Origin: GCA-2729515 sp036336695 | GTDB taxonomy: Bacteria > Myxococcota_A > UBA9160 > SMWR01 | Direction of reading: 5' to 3' | DNA: 12,124 nt | NCBI GenBank assembly: GCA_036336695.1 | Contig: JAYZFQ010000012.1 | Coordinates: forward strand, 1-12,124 | Part shown: positions 6,002 through 12,124 of the stretch, one piece after another | Position numbering within the stretch: position 1 is the stretch's first letter | Layout of the letters: each line of letters starts with the position of its first letter | The notes under the pieces: generated by a model | Database searches by the model: none | Seen by the model: the letters and a program-made list of their open reading frames with translations, nothing else | Told to the model about the DNA's origin: nothing | Made by a program: the position numbers and the translations under genes

Positions 6002-7212
6002 TGCTTTCCGGTATTCGGGTGCTCGACCTGGCCGACGAGTCGGCATGGCTTGCCGGCAAGATCCTGGCGGAGACCGGGGCCGATGTGGTGAAGGTGGAGC
6101 GCCCGGGAGGCGATCCGGGGCGCGTGGGTCCGTACCTCGGTGAGATCGAGGACCCGGACCGAAGCCTGCGCTGGCTCGCGCTGAACACGAGCAAGCGCGG
6201 GGTGACCCTGGATTGGCGCTCCGAGAAGGGTGCGGCCATGTTGCGCGGTCTCGCGGAGCGTGCGGATGTCCTGATCGAGACCGGCGCGCCGGGCACACTC
6301 GACGCAGCCGGAGTCGGTTGGGAGGCACTGCGCCAGGTGAACCCGCGCCTCGTCTACTGCGCGGTGACGCCCTTTGGTCGTACCGGGCCGCGAGCGCAGT
6401 GGCGGGCCCACGACCTCGTGGTGGTTTCGATGGGCGGGAACGCCGTCATGACCGGTGATGCCGACCGCCCTCCGGTCCGGTGCAGCCTGCCGACCGCGTA
6501 CCTCCACGCTGGTCCCGAGGTGGCCGCTGGCGTCGCGATGGCCCTGTGGTCTCGCGAGACGACGGGTCTCGGCCAGCTCGTAGACATTTCCCTGCACGAG
6601 ATCCAGCTCTCGACGCTTGTCACCGGCCCCGGCCAGCACGCCCATGCCCCGCGGCGGCAGAGACGCACGGGCGCCGTGATGGGGCGGACCCGGGAAATAT
6701 GGCGCGCCGCGGACGGCTGGATCAGCTTCGGCCTGCGGGGGGGGCCTGCGCGGATCCCCAACCTGGTGGCGACCGTGGCGTTGATGGACGAGAGCGGCAT
6801 GGCACCCGAGTGGCTTCGCTCCTACGACTGGGAGCACTACAACCACAACACGCTTTCCGATGAGGAAATCGCACGCTTCGAAGCCGCCTTTGGCGCTTTT
6901 TTCGCGACGAAGACACGGCGCTTTCTCTACGAAGAGGCGCTCGAGCGTCGCATGATGCTGGCGCCCTGCAACGATGCCCGGGAGATCTCGGAGCAGCCCC
7001 AGTTGCGTTCCCGAGATCTCTTCACCACGGTGGAATACCCGGAATTCGCAACGGCCTTCGAGCACCCGGACTTCTTCGCAAAGAACACGGGCCCGCGGGT
7101 CGGCATCCGTGGCCGGGCGCCTCGAGTCGCCGAACACAACGCAGAAATCTATGCGGAACTCGGACTCGGCGAATCAGACCTCGCCGGTCTCTCGTCCGAA
7201 GGGGTCGTCTAG
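6001..7212 (+). CDS. CaiB/BaiF family III CoA-transferase, subunit lacking the catalytic Asp
   Basis: The 403-residue protein begins M-L-S-G-I-R-V-L-D-L and has the family signature with T-G-L-G-Q-L-V-D-I-S-L. Family III enzymes move CoA from an acyl-CoA to a free acid through an aspartyl-CoA anhydride formed on an invariant aspartate (Asp169 in formyl-CoA transferase). Counting back 22 residues from the conserved T-G-x-G-Q glycine, that position here is Y167 (T-A-Y-L-H-A-G). The same count in the downstream paralogue gives Asp. This subunit is therefore probably not catalytic alone. It is translationally coupled to the SDR and lies two bases before the second transferase. I infer a heteromer, as in two-gene transferases such as BbsE/BbsF. 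Confidence in the family is high; the partnership is inference. Confidence 0.9.
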   Translation: MLSGIRVLDLADESAWLAGKILAETGADVVKVERPGGDPGRVGPYLGEIEDPDRSLRWLALNTSKRGVTLDWRSEKGAAMLRGLAERADVLIETGAPGTLDAAGVGWEALRQVNPRLVYCAVTPFGRTGPRAQWRAHDLVVVSMGGNAVMTGDADRPPVRCSLPTAYLHAGPEVAAGVAMALWSRETTGLGQLVDISLHEIQLSTLVTGPGQHAHAPRRQRRTGAVMGRTREIWRAADGWISFGLRGGPARIPNLVATVALMDESGMAPEWLRSYDWEHYNHNTLSDEEIARFEAAFGAFFATKTRRFLYEEALERRMMLAPCNDAREISEQPQLRSRDLFTTVEYPEFATAFEHPDFFAKNTGPRVGIRGRAPRVAEHNAEIYAELGLGESDLAGLSSEGVV

Positions 7213-7214
7213 GG

Positions 7215-8423
7215 ATGGGCGTGTTCGACGGGGTCAAGGTCCTCGAACTCGGCGCCGGTGCCGCTGGACCGGTGGCGACACGGTATTTCGCCGACCACGG
7301 AGCGACGGTCGTTCGCATCGAATCTTCCCGGCGTCCGGATTTCCTGCGCGTGCTCTTCCTCACGCCGGAGAACCCCTTCGGCTTGAACGGGTCTCCGATG
7401 TTCGTCCTGATGAACCCGAACAAGAAGAGCGTCGCCGTCGATATGTCGAAGCCGGAAGGCGTGGAGGTGGCCCGCCGGCTCATCGACTGGGCCGACGTGG
7501 TTTCCGAGAATTTTTCGCCGAAAGCCATGGCGAAATGGGGTCTCGACTACGAGAGTCTTCGCGCACGGAAGCCCGACCTCGTGATGGTTTCCAGTTGCCT
7601 GTTCGGGCAGACGGGCCCGCAGCGCATGTACCCGGGGTTTGGGGGACAGGGGTCAGCCCTGTCGGGCTTCAACCAGATGGCGGGCTGGGCGGATCGCGCA
7701 GCGGTCGGGCCCCATGCCACGATCACGGACTCGCTTTCGCCGCGGTATGTGGCGTTCTTGATCACCGCGGCCCTCTTGCACCGGCGCAGAACCGGTGAAG
7801 GCCAGCACATCGACGTCTCCCAGATCGAGACGGGGGTCTACAGCCTTTCCGAAATGATGGTGCGCTTCGGAGCCAACGGCGAGGTGATGGAGCGCCGAGG
7901 CAACCGGGATGAACGCGGGGTGCCCCACGGCGTGTACCCCTGTCGCGGCGAGGACCGTTGGATCGCCATTGCCGTCTTTTCGGATCCGGAGTGGCGTCTC
8001 CTGCGGCGCGCCATGGGAAACCCTGCCTTTTCCGAAGACCCTCGCTTCGATTCTGTCGCGGGAAGGCGTGCCCACGAGGACGAGTTGGACGACTCCCTCG
8101 GCCGCTGGACGCGCGACCACGATGCACAAGAACTCGCCGCCTCGCTCCAGGCGGAGGGGGTCGAAGCCGGACCCGTCCAGACCTACGACGACCTGCTCGC
8201 CGATCCCCAGCTCGCCCACCGCCGTCACTTCGCGCCGTTGCAACACGCGCATCTCGGCGAGTTGCAGTTCGAGAACTACGGAATCCGGCTTTCCGAGGCA
8301 CCGCCGCGCCTGGAGACGCCGGGGCCGGATCTGGGTGAACACACCCGCCAGGTGCTCGGCGAATTGCTGGGTTTCGACGCCGCGGAAATCGATCGGCTGG
8401 TGGCCGGAGAGGTCCTCGTCTGA
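7215..8423 (+). CDS. CaiB/BaiF family III CoA-transferase, subunit with the catalytic Asp
   Basis: The 402-residue protein begins M-G-V-F-D-G-V-K-V-L-E-L-G and ends a five-gene run. It carries D172 in A-T-I-T-D-S-L-S, 22 residues before the glycine of T-G-E-G-Q-H-I-D-V-S, which is the place of the catalytic aspartate in formyl-CoA transferase. It should therefore be able to form the aspartyl-CoA intermediate. F-G-Q-T-G-P and the C-terminal block around P-V-Q-T-Y-D-D-L-L are also family-typical. The two transferases are diverged paralogues, adjacent with a two-base gap, and probably form one enzyme. Donor and acceptor acids are unknown. A 65-base gap without a clear terminator follows, so read-through into the membrane protein gene is possible. 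Confidence 0.92.
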   Translation: MGVFDGVKVLELGAGAAGPVATRYFADHGATVVRIESSRRPDFLRVLFLTPENPFGLNGSPMFVLMNPNKKSVAVDMSKPEGVEVARRLIDWADVVSENFSPKAMAKWGLDYESLRARKPDLVMVSSCLFGQTGPQRMYPGFGGQGSALSGFNQMAGWADRAAVGPHATITDSLSPRYVAFLITAALLHRRRTGEGQHIDVSQIETGVYSLSEMMVRFGANGEVMERRGNRDERGVPHGVYPCRGEDRWIAIAVFSDPEWRLLRRAMGNPAFSEDPRFDSVAGRRAHEDELDDSLGRWTRDHDAQELAASLQAEGVEAGPVQTYDDLLADPQLAHRRHFAPLQHAHLGELQFENYGIRLSEAPPRLETPGPDLGEHTRQVLGELLGFDAAEIDRLVAGEVLV

Positions 8424-8488
8424 GCGCTGGCAGGCCGCCTGGCAACGGGGTAGGAGTCTCCGGCCGCGAATCTCCGCCCGGGGAGGGA

Positions 8489-9484
8489 ATGCGAGACACT
8501 CGACGTTGGGTCGCTGCGTGGGTCGTCCTAGCCCTCCTGGTACCGGTGGTCGCGATGGCGCACCGTCTCGCACCTTCGTTGCTCGAAGTGCGGGAAACCG
8601 CTCCGGGTCGCATTGCCGTCTTTTGGAAGACACCGCTCCAGCGACCCGCCGGGACCTCGGTCGAGCCGGTGTTGCCCGCCGGATGCGTGGTGGAGTCTGC
8701 GGAGCCGGGAGTCGCGGGAACGGCCGCGACCCTCCGCTTCAGCGCGGACTGCGATTCGAGCCTCGTCGGAGACCGCATCGCCGTTCGCGGCCTGGCGGAA
8801 AGCCGCACGGAGGCCCTGTTGCGACTGACGCTCCTCGACGGCCGCACTTACCAGGCGGTGCTCCGCGGCGGTTCCGAGGAGTTCGTCGTTCCCGAGCGCC
8901 AACGCGCGTCGGATGTCTTCTGGCAGTACCTGCGACTGGGTTTCTTTCACATCCTCGACGGTCTCGACCATCTGCTCTTCGTGCTCGGGCTCGTCCTGCT
9001 CGTGCCGCAACCGCGGATGCTGATCTGGACCGTCACGAGTTTCACAGTCGGACACAGCGTGACGTTGTCCCTCGCGGCCCTCGGGTTCGTCGGCCTGCCG
9101 GCGGCGCCCGTCGAGTTGGCCATCGCGGCGACGATCCTGGTATTGGCGGTGGAGCTGGCCCACGGAGAGCGCGCGACCCCGTCGCTGCTGCGGCGCTTCC
9201 CCTGGGCGGTTGCGGCGGGTTTCGGGCTGTTGCACGGCCTCGGTTTCGCGGGCGCCCTGGCCGAAGTCGGGTTGCCCCAGGAGGAGATTCCCCTGGCCCT
9301 CCTGGCCTTCAACGTCGGAATCGAGGCGGGCCAACTCCTCTTCGTCGCGGCCGTACTCGCCGCGAAACCGTTCTTCCGTGTCCTGGCGCGGGGTGGACCC
9401 GCCTGGCTCGCGCGAATTCCGGCGTACGCGATCGGGTCTCTCGCCGCCTACTGGTGCTTCGAGCGCGTTGCCGCGCTGTTCTGA
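8489..9484 (+). CDS. HupE/UreJ-like membrane protein with periplasmic N-terminal domain
   Basis: This 331-residue protein fits the HupE/UreJ_2 group. A cleavable signal peptide ends near A-M-A-H, residues 22-25. Residues 25 to about 135 form a soluble, probably periplasmic domain rich in beta strand. The remainder is a membrane domain of about six helices. Motifs are F-H154-I-L-D-G-L-D160-H161-L-L-F, F-T-V-G-H189-S-V-T-L, G-L-L-H249-G-L-G-F-A and F-N275-V-G-I-E279-A-G-Q. The His/Asp/Asn/Glu pattern in the helices matches proposed nickel or cobalt permeases, but no hydrogenase or urease gene is near, so the transported ion is uncertain. GGGAGGGA precedes ATG 8489 directly. It may be cotranscribed with the operon or with msrB. 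Confidence 0.85.
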   Translation: MRDTRRWVAAWVVLALLVPVVAMAHRLAPSLLEVRETAPGRIAVFWKTPLQRPAGTSVEPVLPAGCVVESAEPGVAGTAATLRFSADCDSSLVGDRIAVRGLAESRTEALLRLTLLDGRTYQAVLRGGSEEFVVPERQRASDVFWQYLRLGFFHILDGLDHLLFVLGLVLLVPQPRMLIWTVTSFTVGHSVTLSLAALGFVGLPAAPVELAIAATILVLAVELAHGERATPSLLRRFPWAVAAGFGLLHGLGFAGALAEVGLPQEEIPLALLAFNVGIEAGQLLFVAAVLAAKPFFRVLARGGPAWLARIPAYAIGSLAAYWCFERVAALF

Positions 9485-9496
9485 GCGCTACTGCGG

Positions 9497-9502
9497 TATT
9501 CT
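9497..9502 (+). promoter_or_regulatory. Candidate -10 box (TATTCT) upstream of msrB
   Basis: TATTCT in the 52-base gap before msrB matches TATAAT at four positions. A TTGCCG at 9468-9473 is 23 bases upstream, too far for a standard promoter. The same hexamer occurs before the last gene at 11902. Weak evidence. Confidence 0.15.
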
Positions 9503-9536
9503 CGATCGCGCGGAGCGACGATCCGGAGGAGGGATC

Positions 9537-9935
9537 ATGTCGGAAAAGGTCGTCAAGAGTGACAGCGAGTGGCGGGATCAACTCACGCCGGAGCAATACC
9601 AGGTGTGCCGCGAGAAAGGCACGGAACCGGCGTTTACCGGGCGGTACTGGGACACCAAGGAAGCCGGGGTGTACCGGTGCGCCTGCTGCCAGAACGAACT
9701 CTTTGCCTCGGACACGAAATTCGACTCGGGGACGGGCTGGCCGAGCTTTTCGGCCCCGATCGCCGGCGGCCGGGTCAACACCGAAAGCGATGTGAGCCAC
9801 GGCATGGTTCGCACCGAGGTCTTGTGCGCCCGCTGCGACGCGCATCTCGGCCATGTGTTTCCCGATGGCCCGGAGCCGACGGGGGAGCGGTACTGCATGA
9901 ACTCCTGCGCCCTCGAACTCGAGCCAAAGACCTAG
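9537..9935 (+). CDS. msrB: Peptide-methionine (R)-S-oxide reductase MsrB
   Basis: The 132-residue protein is a full-length MsrB, which repairs methionine-R-sulfoxide in proteins. Two zinc-binding C-x2-C pairs are seen, C48/C51 in Y-R-C-A-C-C and C97/C100 in L-C-A-R-C-D-A-H-L-G-H-V-F. The catalytic cysteine is C120 in R-Y-C-M-N-S. The active-site loop reads S-G-T66-G-W-P-S-F, with Thr where two-cysteine MsrBs carry the resolving cysteine, so this is a one-Cys type at that site; C24 or C124 might serve instead. No signal peptide is present, so it is cytosolic. A purine-rich ribosome binding site, GGAGGAGGG, precedes the ATG. It ends tail to tail with the LLM oxidoreductase through a shared CTAG. 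Confidence 0.96.
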   Translation: MSEKVVKSDSEWRDQLTPEQYQVCREKGTEPAFTGRYWDTKEAGVYRCACCQNELFASDTKFDSGTGWPSFSAPIAGGRVNTESDVSHGMVRTEVLCARCDAHLGHVFPDGPEPTGERYCMNSCALELEPKT

Positions 9936-10855
9936 CCGATCGAAGTTCCCGCGTGGCTCAGGAAGCCCCGGGTCCGCCGCGCCGCTTCCGGGTCGCCTTC
10001 GACGGGGAAGAGCACCGCGGTGAAATCCGTTACACCGAGTGCAGCCAGGCGCCCGAGTTCCCGCGCGACGCCGTCTTCGTCACCGATCAACGCGGCGTCT
10101 GCCGCGCAGGTGTACGCGCTTTTCTCGAGCACCGCGCGGTAGGCGGGAAGCTTGCTGCTCTGGGCCAGGAATGCTTCCGCAGAGGCACGGCTGCGCGAGT
10201 TGTCTCGTGTCACGGCCACGGGCAGGCCGCAGGCGACGCGCGGTAGCGCCCGTTTTGCTGCCTGCGCACCGTGTTGCAAGGCGGGCAACGCGTGGTTTTC
10301 GAGAAAACGAGGTCCCCCCAGCCACAGCGCGACTCCATCGGCCCGGGCTCCGGCAAGGCGAAGCATCGCGGGACCGAGGGCTGCGAGGAAGAGGGCAGGG
10401 GGGGGCGTCTTCCCGGCGGGCAGCGCGAGCTTGACGGCATAGCGTTTGCCGCGGTGTTCCACGCCATCGCCCCGGAGCAGGGGCTGCAGGACGTCCAGGT
10501 ATTCGCGCATGTGTTCCGCCGGTGCCGCGCGGGAGAGGCCGAAGCGCTTTTCCACGACTTCCGCGTGGCTCACGCCAATTCCCAGTACCAGGCGGCCTCC
10601 CGCGGCTTCCTGCACGGTGCGTGCCTGCAGGGCCAGGGTCGCTGGATGCCGCGGCTGGATCGGAAGGACCCAGGTGCCCAGTTCGATTCGCTCCGTGCGT
10701 CGGGCGCCCAGCGCGATCACCGTGAGGGCATCTCTGTCGAGGAGTTGTCCCACCCATGCGGTGGCAAAGCCGTGGGCCTCGGTTGCCGCAAGCTGGTCCA
10801 GGGCGTCGTCCAGCGGCATTTCTGCAGGCGTCGAGACGTAGAGGCCGATACGCAC
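9932..10855 (-). CDS. LLM-class (luciferase-like) flavin or F420-dependent oxidoreductase
   Basis: The 307-residue protein has the TIM-barrel bacterial-luciferase-like pattern. It begins V-R-I-G-L-Y-V-S, and contains L-G-T-W-V-L-P-I-Q-P-R-H-P, R-L-V-L-G-I-G-V-S-H and A-R-A-D-G-V-A-L-W-L-G-G-P, followed by a C-terminal R-T-R-G-F-L tail. It resembles the MSMEG_4141-type subgroup annotated as F420-dependent, but FMN use cannot be excluded from sequence. GTG 10855 is chosen because it starts at the first barrel strand; upstream open frame to 11110 has no conserved look and would run into the divergent transglycosylase gene. No Shine-Dalgarno lies close to the GTG. Substrate unknown; the family often takes part in oxidation of ketones, alcohols and lipophilic compounds, fitting the catabolic genes nearby. 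Confidence 0.88.
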   Translation of the reverse strand: MRIGLYVSTPAEMPLDDALDQLAATEAHGFATAWVGQLLDRDALTVIALGARRTERIELGTWVLPIQPRHPATLALQARTVQEAAGGRLVLGIGVSHAEVVEKRFGLSRAAPAEHMREYLDVLQPLLRGDGVEHRGKRYAVKLALPAGKTPPPALFLAALGPAMLRLAGARADGVALWLGGPRFLENHALPALQHGAQAAKRALPRVACGLPVAVTRDNSRSRASAEAFLAQSSKLPAYRAVLEKSAYTCAADAALIGDEDGVARELGRLAALGVTDFTAVLFPVEGDPEAARRTRGFLSHAGTSIG

Positions 10856-10861
10856 GACGGC

Positions 10862-10889
10862 ATGATAGAGTCGAATCGGAGCGTGTCGC
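10862..10889 (-). promoter_or_regulatory. Candidate promoter for the LLM oxidoreductase, possibly leaderless
   Basis: On the minus strand GCGACA (10884-10889), a 16-base spacer and TATCAT (10862-10867) precede the GTG at 10855 by six bases. The -10 matches consensus at five positions and the -35 at four. Initiation would fall at or next to the GTG, which agrees with the lack of a ribosome binding site. The rest of the 253-base divergent gap up to 11108 shows no other clear element; an AGGAGG on the minus strand at 10894-10899 has no start codon at a useful distance. Confidence 0.35.
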
Positions 10890-11108
10890 CTTGCCTCCTG
10901 CCCACCCCCTCTTCGACACCGAACCGGTTCTCTTGGCGTCGCTTGCGCCGTTGCAGGCCGTTTTCGTTTTGAGTGATTCCCGCGCGGCAAGTCCCGTGGA
11001 ACCGTGGGGTCCGAGCAGCGCACCGAAAGGACTCCCCGGAGTTGTGATCGAGCGGAACGGGTCCGAAAGCCCGCGGCGGATCGGCCGCGGCAGGCGCTGA
11101 GCCGACAC

Positions 11109-11840
11109 ATGGCGGCCCAGCGCGGCGCTCGGCGTCGGCGTTCCTTGCGGCGTTACGGCCTTTTTGCCCTGGTCGCCGTGTTGGTAACGGTCGGCATCGC
11201 AACGGCCCTACCCCTCGCCTGGCTGGCGGTGCGCCCGCCCCTGGCAACGGCGTTCATGCTCCGGAGTCACTATGCGGATCCCGCCAGCGGGGAATCCTGC
11301 GGGCGTGTTGAGTATGTCTGGGTCGACTGGAATCGGATTGCGCCCAATGTTCCCCGCGCTGTCGTGTTGGCGGAAGATCAGCGGTTTCTCCAGCACGGCG
11401 GGTTCGACTTTCGGTCCATTGAGCGTGCCGTGCGTGCGCGAGAGAGCGGAGCCCGGCTGCGCGGGGCCAGCACGCTCACGCAGCAACTGGCAAAGAACCT
11501 GTTCCTCTGGCCCGAGAGGAGCTGGGTCAGGAAGGGGGCCGAGGCCTGGTACGCCTTCTGGATGGAACAAGCCTGGTCCAAGCGACGCATCCTGGAGCTC
11601 TATCTCAACGTCGCTCAGTTCGGGCCGTGTGTTTTCGGGGTAGAAGCCGCTGCTCGCCGTTTCTTCGCAACGGATGCTGCGTCTCTGGACCGGGAGCAGG
11701 CGGCTCTGCTCGCCACCGTGCTCCCGAACCCCAAGAAGCTGCGGGCGCACAACCCCGGACCCTACGCGAAACAGCGCCGGCAGGAGATCCTCGACCTGAT
11801 GGACGAGAAGGCCGGCGCGCCCTGGCTGCGTCGACTCTGA
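11109..11840 (+). CDS. mtgA: Monofunctional biosynthetic peptidoglycan glycosyltransferase (MtgA-like, GT51)
   Basis: The 243-residue protein polymerises lipid II into glycan strands at the outer face of the inner membrane. After a basic start, one transmembrane segment at about residues 16-41 anchors it. The GT51 motifs follow in order: V-V-L-A-E89-D-Q-R-F with the catalytic glutamate, G119-A-S-T-L-T-Q-Q-L-A-K-N130, and R-I-L-E163-L-Y-L-N-V-A-Q-F-G with the second glutamate. There is no transpeptidase domain, and the length matches E. coli MtgA (about 240 residues). I chose ATG 11109; the frame stays open upstream to 11004 but that stretch encodes no family-like sequence. The ribosome binding site is weak. 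The Cys in F-G-P-C-V-F-G replaces a small residue usual in the family. It stands alone, divergent from the LLM gene. Confidence 0.93.
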   Translation: MAAQRGARRRRSLRRYGLFALVAVLVTVGIATALPLAWLAVRPPLATAFMLRSHYADPASGESCGRVEYVWVDWNRIAPNVPRAVVLAEDQRFLQHGGFDFRSIERAVRARESGARLRGASTLTQQLAKNLFLWPERSWVRKGAEAWYAFWMEQAWSKRRILELYLNVAQFGPCVFGVEAAARRFFATDAASLDREQAALLATVLPNPKKLRAHNPGPYAKQRRQEILDLMDEKAGAPWLRRL

Positions 11841-11901
11841 GCGTCTATCGGGGCGGTTCCACCGCGGCTTCCTTCCCTTCCGTCAAGCGCCGCAGATTGC
11901 C

Positions 11902-11907
11902 TATTCT
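11902..11907 (+). promoter_or_regulatory. Candidate -10 box (TATTCT) upstream of the last gene
   Basis: TATTCT lies in the 135-base gap between the transglycosylase and the last gene. CGTCAA sits 15 bases upstream as a poor -35. The gap also has a short GCGG-TTCCA-CCGC inverted repeat near 11853-11865 without a T-run, so it is not a convincing terminator. Confidence 0.15.
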
Positions 11908-11975
11908 CCGGGTCCCTCTCCGGCCGGGGTGCTGGGGTTGGATGGGATCGAACTACCTGTCTGGAGATTGCGCGG

Positions 11976-12124
11976 ATGGATGTCTCCGCCTGGTTCTCGG
12001 AACTCGCTGAGCCGCTCGCCAAGGAAGCGGTCCCCATCGTTGGCCTTCTGGTCTTGTCCGTGGTCGTCTACGCCATCGCACGCTGGTGGTTGGTCGCAGG
12101 CGTGCGCGGGCTGGTCCGCCGTAC
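11976..12124 (+). CDS. Membrane protein N-terminus, possibly MscS-type channel (cut by window end)
   Basis: An ATG at 11976 with GGAG nine bases upstream opens a frame that runs off the window after 49 codons. The peptide has a short amphipathic start, M-D-V-S-A-W-F-S-E-L, then a hydrophobic segment at about residues 19-40 and a basic stretch G-V-R-G-L-V-R-R. A single leading helix followed by arginines resembles the start of small MscS-family mechanosensitive channels, but 49 residues are too few to decide. The membrane nature is well supported; the family is a guess. Confidence 0.55.
   Translation, partial: MDVSAWFSELAEPLAKEAVPIVGLLVLSVVVYAIARWWLVAGVRGLVRR

Noticed and set aside
8424..8488. 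Possible terminator between the CoA-transferase and the HupE-like gene
   Set aside because: I see no stable stem followed by a T-run in these 65 bases.
7653..8847. Two long minus-strand open frames opposite the second CoA-transferase
   Set aside because: Both are shadows of GC-rich coding sequence, with Arg/Gly/Pro-rich translations.
7909..9795. A 628-codon plus-strand open frame
   Set aside because: It runs out of frame through the second CoA-transferase, the HupE-like gene and msrB, all with clear family motifs. Its translation is Arg/Pro/Gly-rich with no motif, as expected from a GC-rich shadow frame.
10856..11108. A small gene or RNA in the divergent gap before the transglycosylase
   Set aside because: No start codon with a ribosome binding site, no conserved-looking peptide and no tRNA-like or strong hairpin structure is visible.

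Overview
This is a GC-rich, densely coding bacterial window with very few intergenic bases. It holds ten complete protein genes and two cut by the edges. There are no RNA genes, mobile elements or CRISPR arrays that I can see. A diderm (Gram-negative) cell plan is suggested by a membrane-anchored monofunctional peptidoglycan glycosyltransferase and a lipoprotein sulfatase-fold enzyme. The mix of an acyl-CoA ligase, amidohydrolase, paired family III CoA-transferases, SDR/MDR dehydrogenases and a luciferase-like (possibly F420-dependent) oxidoreductase is typical of uncultured, metabolically versatile high-GC lineages such as Myxococcota, Binatota or other former deltaproteobacteria. That placement is inference; no phylogenetic marker gene is present.

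Layout. (1) 1-675, minus: N-terminal 225 residues of a lipoprotein of the sulfatase/alkaline phosphatase superfamily. (2) 789-2459, plus: AMP-forming acyl-CoA ligase, divergent from the sulfatase. (3) 2456-3586, minus: amidohydrolase-2 family metal-dependent hydrolase, convergent with the ligase, the two stop codons sharing one CTAG. (4) 3587-3677: divergent control region with a perfect 8-3-8 palindrome that looks like a repressor operator. (5) 3678-8423, plus: compact five-gene operon of zinc alcohol dehydrogenase, VOC-fold protein, SDR and two CaiB/BaiF CoA-transferases, with junctions of 16, 4, -1 and 2 bases. (6) 8489-9484, plus: HupE/UreJ-type membrane protein. (7) 9537-9935, plus: methionine-R-sulfoxide reductase MsrB. 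(8) 9932-10855, minus: LLM-class oxidoreductase, again convergent through a shared CTAG. (9) 11109-11840, plus: monofunctional peptidoglycan glycosyltransferase. (10) 11976 to the end, plus: start of a membrane protein.

Regions 2 to 5 read as a catabolic locus in which an alcohol or hydroxy acid is oxidised by the MDR and SDR enzymes, made into a CoA thioester by the ligase or the CoA-transferases, and hydrolysed or decarboxylated by the amidohydrolase. The substrate cannot be told from sequence. The most distinctive feature is the CoA-transferase pair: the second protein keeps the family's catalytic aspartate at the expected position, while the first carries tyrosine there. This suggests an obligate heteromer with one inactive subunit. 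No regulator gene for the palindrome lies in the window.
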